Below are positions 20,246 through 31,331 of a stretch of 64,000 nucleotides of DNA, in pieces. The DNA is from Prorocentrum cordatum. Lineage: Eukaryota; Sar; Dinophyceae; Prorocentrales; Prorocentraceae. Position numbers and translations under genes: made by a program. Within the stretch, counting starts at the first letter, position 1. The number at the start of each line of letters is the position of its first letter. The stretch covers positions 107,501-171,500 of the forward strand of contig CAUYUJ010008136.1 of assembly GCA_963575745.1 (NCBI GenBank), in the 5' to 3' direction. The notes under the pieces are model-generated. The model saw only the letters and a program-made list of their open reading frames with translations. It did not search any database and was not told where the DNA came from.

Positions 20246-21412
20246 CAAACTTGGTCACCAGAGCTCCACTCTGTAGCGATCTCTTCACCAGGTTTCGTGG
20301 CGGACCTAGAGGCAGGGGACTAGGCCCCCCTCTCCTCCATAGCTTTCGCCAAAAGGCATCTGAAACGTCCCCAGGCATCCAGCGCTTCGATTTGTTTGAT
20401 GCGTGGGCCCCTGGACCCCTCTATGCGGGGGAACGATAGGGGGGGAACGGCTCGGGGGGGAGCTCTGAGTTGGAAACGGCGATACATCGCCGAATGATTG
20501 ACGATAACCCCTCCAATTGTGAAATCGCACGTTCCTGGGCAGGGTGGTCCATCGCGCCCTTGTCTGCGATGAATGGGCGATAGGGGGTCGAGGCATTCCC
20601 ACCAGAGCCTCTCCCCCTTGATCGTTGTCCCTGACTCGACCCGTTCCGCTGGGCCTGTTCTTCATCCCGAGCCGTTTTTTCGACGGCCTAGGGGCCCAGA
20701 GCCAGCCTCCAGAGGCCAACAGCAAGACCGGCAGACTGGCCACCTCGACTTTTCCCGAGGCGCCAGATGTCATGGGCCAGATCCTCCTCCTTGTCCTCCA
20801 CCCCCTTTGGGCGAGTGGCTCCTCGCCGGAGGGGCCTCTGGTGCGCGGCTCTCGCGGCGCGCAGAGGGCCGATCTCCGAGCTCGCAGGCCGCTGCCGTCG
20901 CCCCGCGCGCAGCGATGTCGGCAGGCCGCGCGCCAGAGGCCGCGCGTGCCCGGGGGTTCCCCCCCCCCGTGCGTGCGGGCGATCCCTGCCAGGCTGGCTC
21001 GCTGGCGTCGCTGGCGCCCGCTGCCCGCGAGCTGGGGCTCGCCAGCTGCCTGGGCTACTCGGGGCGAGCGCTGCTGGTGGCGGCCCTGGCGACAGGCCCC
21101 CGCGATCCCGGCGGCGAGGGCGACGACGACGGCTGCGGTGAGACGATGCCGACGAGGCGGAGGAGGACGACGAAACAACGACGAGGACGACGAGGACGAC
21201 CACGACGACCTGGCGCTCCGCGCAAGCCCCATCCGATGATTCCACAGGAGGCGCGCATTAGTAGGCTGGCTCTTGAAGATAAAGTGTGCCGTGGTCTCCG
21301 GATCCCCATCAGTTTTCTCACTTGTTTTATGTGCGTCTGCGCTCCGTTGGCCCTCGGCAGATCCATGCGTCCTCTAGGATCTCCTCTCGCACGCACTCGG
21401 GCTGTATGATGC
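20246..21412. other. No recognisable gene
   Basis: GC-rich sequence with overlapping frames on both strands, the longest near 20573-21409. Composition is Ala/Arg/Gly/Pro rich and no domain is recognised. Phrases such as GGCCTAGGGGCCCAGAGCCAG recur in altered form elsewhere in the window, so this is likely old repeat DNA. Confidence 0.35.
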
Positions 21413-21424
21413 TGCCTCCCTCCT

Positions 21425-21460
<36 letters not shown>

Positions 21461-21485
21461 CCTCCTGCTCCTCCTCCTCCCTCCC
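21413..21485 (+). repeat. TCCTGC/TCC microsatellite
   Basis: Hexamers CTCCTG alternate with CTC triplets over about 70 bp. Confidence 0.85.
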
Positions 21486-23355
21486 ACCCACCGTGCCATC
21501 AATTTGTCCTTCTGCCTCCTGCCTTCGCCATCTTCTGTCATTTCTCGTGTCTCCTGCACGTGTTCCGCCAGCCAGCGTGACAGTGCGTGCATTCCGTATC
21601 AAGGCAGCCTTTATCTGAAGGGCTTCATGCTCTGTTGCTGCCCCCCCTCGAACGGTCAGCGCTTTTGGAAAGTCGCGACCGGTCAGAGTTGAGCGCTTCA
21701 CGCGGTGTCAGGCACCAACGCCCGCGTCATCGCGAAGTGTGCCCGCAACACGCTGCAGGCTTTACCCCACCACTAGCCGCAGGCTCCCGACCAAAATCCA
21801 CTCAAAATCTGTCCCTGGTCCCCTCTCAGGGTCCACCCTGGACAGTTCCTCCCCCCAGGATACATCTTTGGACGGCCTCAGGGCCCGAAGCGGGCCCCAA
21901 GAGGCCGAAAAATGCGACCAGCTGTTTTTCGAGCCTAGATTCTCCCCCTGTCCTCCTCCTGCAGCCCCGTCCCCTGCCCGCAGCTCCTGTGCCCAATCTG
22001 GCAGGTGCGACGGGCAGCGTCCCCGCGGCGCTGTTGCTGCTCGTTGGGGCGGCGCTGACGGCTGTCCTGGCGCCGCGGGCGAAGGCGGCGGCAGCCAGCT
22101 CGGGAGGGGTCGGCGTGGCTGTCGGGGCTGTCGAGGCTCGAGGTCTTCGGGTGTCTGGCCTCCGGGAGGCTCGTCGCCACGGCTGGATCTCTTCCGAAGT
22201 TCTGGCCAGTTCGGATCCCAGGAGAGGTCTGGGCCTCGACCTTCGCGCGCCATGCGTTTCTTCATCGCGCTTGCGCTTTGTCTCGTTTCAGGCTCTCTGG
22301 GGCGCCTGTGCAGCAGGTCCTGAGGTCTCTCGCTGTCCTCGGGCTCTCGAGGCCCTTCGCAGCAGAGACGGCCCATATGAAGGCAGAGGTGAGGAAGAGA
22401 CCGCACAGACACTACGAAGAGACAGCAGAAGCAGTCTGACGATATTCGGGGCCCTGGAGCAAGAATCATGCCTGCTCCAGCGCATGCACAGCTGGAGCCA
22501 GGACCTGGTGCTCCCTATGCGATGCCGCCCACTTCTGCGCCTGCGGGGAGGCATGCTGAGCCTCGCCAAGCCAAATCGTCAGAATATCAGCACGCACTTG
22601 GAGCTGCGCTGTCACCTCTACCGCGTGCTTGAGCCACGTAGCACCTGGGACCAACTGGGAACCAGCACTGCGGGCGCGACCGGATTACAGTGCGAGCAGA
22701 ATTGGTCGGGAATGGAGGCGAGAAAGAGTCAGCAGAGACGCGGGGCTCTAGACTTAAGTCGGGCCTGTCCCTCTACAGGAGGAACACTAAAAGATAGTCA
22801 AACAATAAAATGGGGACGATTGTTTGAATTTTGTTTTGCCATTTTTGGGGTTATTTTTTGACTATTTTTTAGTTTGTCGTCCAAAATCCCGACTTAACTC
22901 TAGACTTGTGTGCCAAAAGAGCAAGTCGCCTGCGCGCGTCGCGGCGTGCGCTGAGGCGGAGGTGTTTCGATATCAGGAGCCGCACCAGGACAGTCGAAAA
23001 AAGGCTCAGGATGAGAAGCTGACCCTGGTGAAAGTCCTGGGGTCCAGGACCCGCTTCCCTCGGGCCCGTGCTCTTGATGGCCACACGTTGTGGGCCTACT
23101 TGTTATTGCAACCACTTCAGACTGGGGATGATTGGCCTGCGGCAGCGCATTGCTGGGAGTGGCGAGAGCCCAGCACAGCAAAGAGTTACCATACGTCAGT
23201 CATCCCTGGTCTGCAGTGGCCGTCGTGAAAGATATGCCCACCAACCCGTCGTCGCTCGGACGGCGTCGGCTGTGCGCTTGCACTCATCTTGGCCAGGCCC
23301 ATCCTGGGCCCAGCATCGGTGTGTGCGACTTCGGCATTCTCCTACCGGTGTCCAG
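21486..23355. other. No recognisable gene
   Basis: Mixed sequence with long open frames but no domain. The A/T-rich stretch at 22790-22900 (repeated TTTTTTG/TTTTG) stands out from its GC-rich surroundings. A 62-codon minus-strand frame at 22466-22654 has protein-like composition but nothing to support it. Confidence 0.3.
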
Positions 23356-23460
23356 GCCGCTCAAATGGGGTCGAAATAGATGGGGTCGGTGGATCGCGCC
23401 GCATCGTCGATGCATCGGCGATGCGTCGCGATCCTCCGACCCCATCTGCTCGGACCTTAT
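23356..23460. mobile_element. Palindromic MITE-like element, copy 2 (short form)
   Basis: At 23378-23447 a 70-bp near-perfect palindrome is centred on CGATGCATCG. The arms begin AGATGGGGTCGG and end CCGACCCCATCT, and three of 35 pairs mismatch. Flanking AAATGGGGTCG and CGGACCTTATT are remnants of the outer inverted repeat seen in copy 4. The internal spacer of the long form is missing. Confidence 0.8.
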
Positions 23461-23585
23461 TCGGTCCTCCCCTCGTCTGGAGCCCTGGGGGGACCCCGCT
23501 GCCCAGGTGCCCGCCTTCGGCCGCTGCTGCGGCAGGCGCGCGCCATGGGCGCCCTGGCCTCAAGGTGCGCACGCCGTCGCCTCCG
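23461..23585. other. Short GC-rich spacer
   Basis: No gene seen between MITE-like copy 2 and the GCC array. Confidence 0.35.
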
Positions 23586-24105
<520 letters not shown>

Positions 24106-24580
24106 AAGTAGTCGTCGCCTTCGTTGTTCGTCTTACGTCGTCCGTTAGTGGGTGAGGAGAAGAAGGAGAGGCTGGGAGGGGAGCTGGAGGGATGGATGGG
24201 ATAAGGGAGTGAGTAGGAGGGGCAGGAAGGAAGAGATATATGAGACGGGAGGATGCAGAGGAAGTGGGAGGAGGAGGGGTAGAGGAACAGGAGGAGTTGG
24301 AGGGGGTGGGGGAGGAAGGACGGATGATGAGAAGTAAGAGGAGGGATACCTCTTCGTATTCTCAAGGGGCTGTGTGCCACCAAACCAGAAACTGGCGAAA
24401 ACTCAACCACGTGTGGCGGCGGAGGATTGAGAGGAGGAGGAGGAGGACGAGGAGGAGGAGGACGACGAGGGGGAGGAGGAGGAGGAAGAGGAGGAGGAGG
24501 AGGCGGATGAGGAGGAGGAGGAGGAGGAGGAGGAGGAGGAGGAGGAGGAGGAGGAGGAGGAGGAGGAGGAGGACGAGAGT
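24106..24580 (+). repeat. Purine-rich tract with (GGA)n array
   Basis: GGA-rich sequence from about 24145, with a nearly pure (GGA)n core at about 24425-24572 broken once around 24500. Confidence 0.9.
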
Positions 24581-25026
24581 CCACCCAGACTGCGTCAACG
24601 AGGCTGCTATACAACTTGCCGTCCCAAGTCTCCTCGTAAGTCCAACAAGCCATTCCTTGCAACTACGGGGATCGTTTCATTGAAAGACGAGCGCCACATA
24701 AGCTTGCCATTAATGCGAGATCACCACTTTGGAACGGAGCTGCTCCCTATGTCCCTTGCTAGAATCAGTGCGACTATAGAGTACGAACCATTGTGAAGTG
24801 GGAGCGCAGTGCTCAAACATATCCGCTCTCCACAGGTGCAGCCGCTGCACATGTTGAAGCTTCGGACACGCACTGAAAAAAGGGTTACCAATACCGCGCC
24901 CCGTGTTGGACAGCATTCCTCAATTATACGTGCAACCGTTGAGCAGTTTTCGAATGTGAGAAGGTATCGCCGCCCATCCGTATAGCCGCCAGGATCGCAA
25001 AACACGATCGTGCACCATTTTCAGGG
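24581..25026. other. No recognisable gene; left flank of the Copia element
   Basis: Lower-GC sequence with small open frames and no domain. It ends TTCAGGG before the LTR. No 5-bp duplication with the sequence after the right LTR (AGACA) was found. Confidence 0.35.
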
Positions 25027-25202
25027 TGATAATGAATTATCTTTCCCTTCCGCCCGTGGCCGTTGTGGCTCATAAGCTGGGCGGGAGGGTGTACGCACCT
25101 ACTCACGTTTTAGCCTGAGTACGGAGATACATTTGCATATCCTATCTTATCTTGTGCTTGCATCAAGTACTGGTGGGAGGGATATTGTAATCTGTATTTG
25201 CA
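25027..25202 (+). repeat. Left LTR of the Copia element
   Basis: 176 bp from TGATAATGAATTATC to GTATTTGCA, aligned without gaps to 50412-50587. A convincing tRNA primer-binding site was not recognised in the following bases (CTGGTAGCCTGGAGC). Confidence 0.75.
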
Positions 25203-25527
25203 CTGGTAGCCTGGAGCTGGATCAGTTCTACGGTTGCGAGATTCATGCTGTGAGTGGCCGTGCAGATGGATGCTGGCGCTCAAGACGCTCGTAGCACTTT
25301 CTTCAGCGATCAACACGTTGAACATCATCACCTGCAGCCTGGCCGAGAATCGGTGCCATGACCCGGGCAACAGCAGGGACAACTACTACGAGCTGGACGG
25401 ATACGCCATCTTCAGAGACGGCGACGCCATTTTCAGAGACGGCGACAGTATCATCAGAGACGGCAACATCATCACTACAGGCAAGATAGCGGCCAGGTAA
25501 CAGCAGCCCAACGACGGACCCCTCTTC

Positions 25528-26478
25528 GTGGACCAAGAGGGCGTCGTACACTACAACGGCGACCCAGCCTACGGCGATGAGTTCGAGGAGCGCGCGATCC
25601 TCGGCTACTGTGCGAGCGAAGAGAAGCTGCATAAACTCTACGCGATCAAGCTCAAGAATTCTTTACATGGGCGAGCGTGGAACCTCACGTGGAAAAGGGC
25701 CGAAGTTGCGACGCAAGCAGTGTTGGACAAAGCAGGTGAAGACCCACTTGCTGCAGTAAAGCTGGTGGTGGCAACATTGCGACAAGCGTGCGAGCGGATC
25801 GCGCCACTACAGAAGCAGCAAACTTTCGAGGAGCATTTCTTCAAAGGTTTTCGCAACAGGTCGGAATCTGTGCATGACTACATCTCGAGACGGGAGACGG
25901 AGTACGAGCGGCTCAAGTCTCTATCAGCAAACGCGGCAGTCAGCGAAGATTGGCCGAAGTTTTCTCTATTAAAGTTGGCCAGTGTCAGCCTGGCCGAGCA
26001 CAGGGCTATTCTCGGGCAGTGCAACAACGAGTACATATGGGATGATGTGACGGCGGCGATGCTCATCCAGCTGGACACGACGTGCAGAGACGAACGTGGT
26101 CGCGGACGTTATGGGGCATGCCCGGCGGACTACGACGATGGCGAGGAGGACGCCTTATTCGGATGCGAGCGTGGCGTGTGCGACGAGGATGGGCTTCTGA
26201 GCGATGAAGATTACGACGCGCTGGCAGCCGACATCGACGAGTTCGAGGGGGTGGTTGACGACGTCGACCCCGAGGAGATCAGCCAGGAGGAGTGCGGCGC
26301 TCTAGCGGCTGAGGCACAGCGTCTCGGGTGCAAGGCTGGACGGAAAGGTCGCGAGCCCACTTGCAAGCAAGCATGGGAGAGGCTTGCGCAGATCATGTCC
26401 AATCGAGGCTGGAAGGCCAACATCAACGATCAAGCATCCATCAAGATGGACGGCAAGGAAGCCGAAGAGAGAAGTTAA
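25528..26478 (+). CDS. Copia gag protein
   Basis: A 316-codon frame; the true start may lie upstream, where a short repeated phrase (GDAIFRDGD) at 25405-25475 is read in another frame. The N-terminal part (GDPAYGDEFEERAILGYCA) resembles the opening of dinoflagellate Copia polyproteins. The helical core (FEEHFFKGFRNRSESVHDYI, then RRETEYERLKSL) matches the UBN2/retrotransposon gag type. A strongly acidic segment follows at residues about 200-255, then a basic C-terminus. It would form the particle that packages element RNA. The frame ends at 26478 and coding then degenerates. Confidence 0.7.
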   Translation: MDQEGVVHYNGDPAYGDEFEERAILGYCASEEKLHKLYAIKLKNSLHGRAWNLTWKRAEVATQAVLDKAGEDPLAAVKLVVATLRQACERIAPLQKQQTFEEHFFKGFRNRSESVHDYISRRETEYERLKSLSANAAVSEDWPKFSLLKLASVSLAEHRAILGQCNNEYIWDDVTAAMLIQLDTTCRDERGRGRYGACPADYDDGEEDALFGCERGVCDEDGLLSDEDYDALAADIDEFEGVVDDVDPEEISQEECGALAAEAQRLGCKAGRKGREPTCKQAWERLAQIMSNRGWKANINDQASIKMDGKEAEERS

Positions 26479-28095
26479 ATGAGATAAAGGTGCGCGCGGA
26501 GCGCAATGCGCGCCGCGAGAAGGGTCGTTGGAAAGGCGACCCGGAGCGCGAGAAGACCAGGCCATCAGGTGGCGGATCATCGAGCAGCCTACAGCGTGGA
26601 GGACGAGGTGGTGGCCGAGGTTTTCGCGGGCGACCTGGAGGTTGTCTACGACGTGCTGGGTTTGCGATGGCAGCGGCGGTGAAGCTGCTGGTGGCGGACA
26701 GCTCAATGGGCATGACTGCCGTCCAGATCGTGAATGATCAGCTGGCGAATATGGAAACCACGATGGAGGAGATCGCGAGTCTGACGAAGGTGAGGATCGA
26801 CGCCGACGAGCAGATCGTGAACACCTGGACGGTGCCAGCGCTTGGAGACGACCAAGGCACACGAGAACCCGAGGATAGTGATGACCAAGCGCCAGGATCT
26901 GGATCAGGACAGATATGGCCGAGCAGATCGAGCGCCGGATGCCGTGAAGAAGATAACGCAGCGGCGTGCCCGCAGAAGATTAAATATCGAGCAGCACAGA
27001 TCGCAGCTTTATGAGTCAGCTGTGAGAACATGGGAGCAGCCTACAGGGATTACGTGGATTGGTGCGTGGACTGGGCACTGCGCCGGATCCACCAGCTCAT
27101 GCGCATCGCGATGGAGATGGCACCACAGGGGCCCAGGAACCTGGCGTACGACCTGTGCCAAGCATCTTAGGGCAGTGCCTCGGAACTACGAGACATCGCA
27201 TGGGGCGCCTGCGAGCGCCTACCTCATGGAGTGCGACCGACATGGTTGTGGACGGAACGCAGAACGGGCACAGACTACAGGCTCGCAGGATCGTGCACCA
27301 TCATCTGGCTTGCAGGTGGACTGCGAGGAGCTGGGGGGGACCGAGGCCAGCGCGATAACGAAAGGAAGTATTCCAGATGAACATGCGCTACTGGGCGCGG
27401 CGTGCCCACGTGGATGTGGGGGCTCGCTAGCGTTGGGCGGCTACGCTGAGGACAGTGGGGTCACTGCGAGGATGAAGGGCCCATCCATGCGCTTCCGAGG
27501 CGTGAGTGATAGCGCCCCAGTGATGGCAGAAGGCGAGCAGGAGGTGGCAGCTGGACTTGCAGGAGCCAGCGTGAATCTACGGTTCCAGAGGATGCCGAAA
27601 TCGAAGACGCCGATGCTGATCAGCATCCACCAGCTGGAGGAGCTCGACGCAGCGCTAAGGGGCGGAAGGCGGACTTCAAGGCGATCAACAAGCACGGGGT
27701 GCCGCTCAACGAGACCGAGAAGGGGCGCCTGACGATCTCGCTCGAGGACTGGCCGGAGAAAGAAACGACCAAAACAGTGCCACCAGTTGCGACGGATGAG
27801 ATCGACATTTGGACCGCGGAGGTGCAAGAGATAGACGAAGGCACGCTGCGACGAAAGCAGATGAAACATATCGAGACGTGGGAGAAGGAGTTGAAAGAGT
27901 TGCGGGGGGGGCTGGACCAGTGCCAGCAGGTCGTGGAGGCGGTAAAGGCGGACCCAGAGGAGAAGCGGCCTATCATATGTGAGCTTTATGCTGGTGGCAT
28001 GGCGGCAGCGTCGGAAGCTCAGCAGCGGCGACGCCCTACTGCGAGACCAAGGGGCATCCTGATATGGGGGCGAGGACAGCAAGTCACAGCAGAAA
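26479..28095 (+). pseudogene. Degenerate Copia polyprotein between gag and the MTase-like domain
   Basis: Protein-like fragments appear in alternating frames, e.g. a basic stretch at 26490-26640, ALRRIHQLMRIAMEMAPQGP around 27085, and a charged helical piece at 27699-27990 (EKELKELRGGLDQCQQVVEA). The protease that should lie here was not identified with confidence. Repeated frame changes show decay. Confidence 0.5.
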
Positions 28096-29113
28096 GTGCT
28101 GAAGCAGCTGGGCGAGGACGAACCGCGCATGACTATCGTCGGTTTCCTATGCGACCCGCTCGCGAACATATCGCGCATGTTTCCGCGGAAGACGAGGGTG
28201 ATGAAGCTAGCAGCTGGTTTGAAGCGCCTGCGGTTTGTCCAGCAGATCTGGCTCAACTGCAAGCGTCGAGGAGCACGCGTGCTTCTGGAGAACCCGCTGA
28301 CGCCCAAGGCGTGGAAGCTCCTGCCGTGGCTAGGCTCAGAGTTTGTGGCCGCGATGACGCACCAGTGCGCCGAAGGCAGCAACCTGTTGGACTTGTTGGG
28401 CGACTCCGTCAAGAAGCTGGCGCGGTTCTTGGCTGCGGCCATCATGCTGGGCGCCAAGCTGAACAGCATCAGGCGCGACAACACGCACAAACACACGCGC
28501 GTGATAAACGGGCCGAAGGAAGCAGCATCAAGTCTTGGCAACTGGACGCCCAAACTGGCTAAGACGATCATGGGCGGCATCGAGAATCAGCGGGGCCGCG
28601 GGAAGCAGCGCGGTGGGCGCGCCAGGTGCGCCACCAACTTCGAGGACATCGAGCTTGACGAGGTCGAGGCCAATCCTGCAGAGGTGGAGGCGCCCATGCA
28701 CGCGGGTGCAGCGACGATCTTCAGCAAGCACGGCGACAACATCGAGATGGCGGAGTTGACGGCGGTGCCACCACTTATGCGAGCAGCTATCAAGAAGATG
28801 CACGAGAGCCATTCACGCGGACCCTACAAGGAGTCATTGGTACGATGCTTGCAGCGCGGTGGAGCTAGTCGACGAGCGGCGCAGGCAGCACGGCCCATAT
28901 GCACGACGTGTGAGGAGCAGGCTCGGACGGCAGCGAGACCCACAGCAGCTCAGCCGAAGGTAAGAGACTTTACTGAGGCCGTTGGCATGGATTTCATGAT
29001 CATGCCCGACATGGGCAACAATATGCACGTGGTGCTTGTGATCGTGGATTTCGGGTCGGATTTTATGGTGGCTATTCACTTGCCGAGCTCGAAAAACGTC
29101 AACTCCACTGCTC
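28096..29113 (+). pseudogene. Copia MTase-like domain, integrase zinc finger and first half of the integrase core
   Basis: One frame runs from the ATG at 28096. It begins with a domain common in dinoflagellate Copia polyproteins: TIVGFLCDPLANISRMF (position of the Pro-Cys motif, here degraded to Cys-Asp-Pro), LRFVQQIWLNCKRRGARVLLEN and NPLTP. Residues about 220-290 carry the integrase zinc region (His in IKKMHESHSRGP, CTTCEEQ). The catalytic core starts AVGMDFMIMPDMG and VLVIVDFGSDFMVAIHLPSS, and stops at NSTA (29110-29113), where foreign DNA begins. The second half is at 44240. The frame itself continues to 29172 in inserted sequence. Confidence 0.7.
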
Positions 29114-29184
29114 GCGCAATCACCCCGCCCACCCACCCGCAACTTGGTTTGCAACATCTCTTAACACCGTGACGGTGGGTACCG

Positions 29185-29965
29185 AATGGCACTTGGCAGC
29201 GACAGCGACGCCGACGACGACAGCGACAACGACGACGACGCCGCCGACAATGACTACGACGACACCGACGACGTCTCCAACGACTTCGACGACGCCGACA
29301 ACGACGACGACGACGACAACGCCGACGACGACGACGACGCCGCCGACGCCGCCGCCGACGACGACGACGACGATGACAACGACGACGATGACGACGCTGG
29401 CGGCGACGACAAAGACGACGCCGATGACGACGACGACGTCAACGACGCCGTCGACGACGACGACGGCGGTGACGACGACGGCGCCGACGTCGACGACGAC
29501 GAAGACGACGACGGCGCCGACGCCGACGACGACGAAGGCGACGACGACGTCGCCAGCGAAGACGACGACGAGGGAGGGGGGGGACGACGACGGCGACAAC
29601 GACGACAACGACGACAACGACGAGGGAGGAGGGAGGACGGCGACGACGCGAACGACGAAGAAGGAGGAAGGACGGCGACGCCGACGGCGACAACGACGAG
29701 GGAGGAGGGAAGACGACGACGACAACGACGATGGCGACGACGACGACGACGGCGACGAAATAGGAGGGACGACGAGACGCCGACGACGGACGACGACGAC
29801 GACGAGGGAGGAGGAGGAAGGGCGACCGCGGCGACGACGACGACGGAAACGACCGCGACGCCGAAGAGGACGACACGAACGCGAAGAAAGACAGAGGACG
29901 ACGTAGGCGACGACGACGACGCGGGAGGAGGGAGGGCGGCGACGACGGCGACGACGCAAGAGCGC
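29185..29965 (+). repeat. (GAC)n-type array
   Basis: About 780 bp of GAC/ACG triplets with AAC, GCC and GGG interruptions. Forward frames encode Asp- or Thr-rich strings, reverse frames Val- or Ser-rich strings. Confidence 0.9.
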
Positions 29966-29984
29966 GTGCGCACGCTTTTGTTGA

Positions 29985-30420
29985 ACATCCGTGTTGCGAA
30001 ACTTTGTGTTCTTGTAGGTTTCTTGGGCGCACGATTTTGAAACCCTTCCGAAACCGATGGGTTTTGAAGGATTTCGGCATGCGCGCGCGACGACGCGTGC
30101 GTCTGCACTTCGTTCCATTTTTGCAGAGGGTTCTCGCGACGGCACGCGCGCAAGGGCGTTCGACAGATTTCGACGCGCGCGCGCGAAGCCCGTTTGGTAG
30201 TATTTTTGAGTGAATCTGGAAAAACCTATGGTTCTCAGATTTCGCAAGAGCTCGCGCGTAAGTTTTTTTAACAAAGCAGTGTTGCGAAACCCAGTGTTTT
30301 CGATTGCGATATGCTTCCGACACCGAAGAAATTTGAAGGATTTCGGCATGCGCGCGCGACGACGCGCGCGCGTGCACTTCGTCCCATTTTTTGTACGGTA
30401 TTCGCGAGAAAATCTTATGT
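29985..30420 (+). repeat. Two tandem copies of a ~270-bp unit
   Basis: GTGTTGCGAAAC..., GAAGGATTTCGGCATGCGCG and CACTTCGT[T/C]CCATTTTT occur at 29991, 30066 and about 30106, and again at 30279, 30335 and about 30375. The distance between copies is 269-288 bp, so the units differ by an indel. Confidence 0.75.
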
Positions 30421-30442
30421 TGGAACAGCGAATCTCCCCGCG

Positions 30443-30476
30443 TTTTTTTTTTTTTTTTTTTTTTTTGGGGGGGGGG
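30443..30476 (+). repeat. T24G10 homopolymer junction
   Basis: Twenty-four T are followed directly by ten G. It could be a poly(T)/poly(G) slippage site or an assembly weak point. Confidence 0.8.
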
Positions 30477-30554
30477 ATCTATATTCCTTTATCATATAAA
30501 ATTACATCGGGAAACCCCCCCATGAGATCCGGGGGGGGGGGCCGCGCCCACACA

Positions 30555-31220
30555 CCCCCCTCCAGGGCCCCCCAAGGAGCCCCAAGACGTACCCGAAATG
30601 GTCCAAGAGGCAGCCCAGACGGCCCACGATCGGTCCCAGACGTTCCAAACAGTACCACCGACGGCACAAAAAGCCGCCAAGACGCTCAACGAACGCCTTC
30701 AAAGCGCTCCAAGCGGGACTTACATGGCAAGAGATCTCATTACATCCCGGAACGCCCTCAAGAGGCCACCAACACGCCCCAAGCGGTCTCCAAAAGGCCT
30801 CCGAAGAGGGCCCCATGAGGCGAAAATCGTTGATTCTCATTGGTTTTTCCAATGTTTCTTGGCTTTCTCGCTTTTTCGGCTTTCCGACGCTCCAAGAAGG
30901 CCCGGGAGGCCCCCAAGAGAGCCCCAAGACGGCCCAAGCGGCCCCCAAGGAAGCCCCATGACGGCCCAAGAGGGCCCCAAGACGGCTCAAGAGGCACCCA
31001 TGGGGGCCCCATGACGGCCCACGAGAGCCCCAAGACGGCCCAGGAGGCCCCCAAGGGTCCCCCAAGACGGCCGAAGAGCCGCCCACGCCGGCCCAAGAGG
31101 CCCCCAAGACGGCCGATCCGAATTGACTTTTCGGGCCCTCGGCCCCAAGAAACCCCCAGGATGTCCCAGGAGGCCCCCAGGAGGCCCCCAAGAGGCCCCC
31201 GGAGGCCCCCAAGAGTTCTG
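30555..31220 (-). repeat. GGGGCCTCTTGG-type array (inverted)
   Basis: Units such as CCCCCAAGAGGCCCC, CCCCAAGACGGCCC and CCCATGACGGCCC fill most of this stretch; they are the reverse complement of the family at 15832 and 38685. A non-array segment (about 30820-30885) interrupts it. Confidence 0.8.
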
Positions 31221-31331
31221 TGGGGGAGAGTGTGCACCCGGACACAACACGCAGAATATTCCGAAAGACCCATCTGGCGTTCCTCCTCCTCCCACTCCTC
31301 CGTGAACATTTGGGCTCCAGCGGTCTCACAC

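Noticed and set aside
30502-31329. Long minus-strand frame rich in Gly-Ala-Ser-Trp
   Set aside because: Translation of the G-rich array; the same peptide pattern appears from each array of the family.
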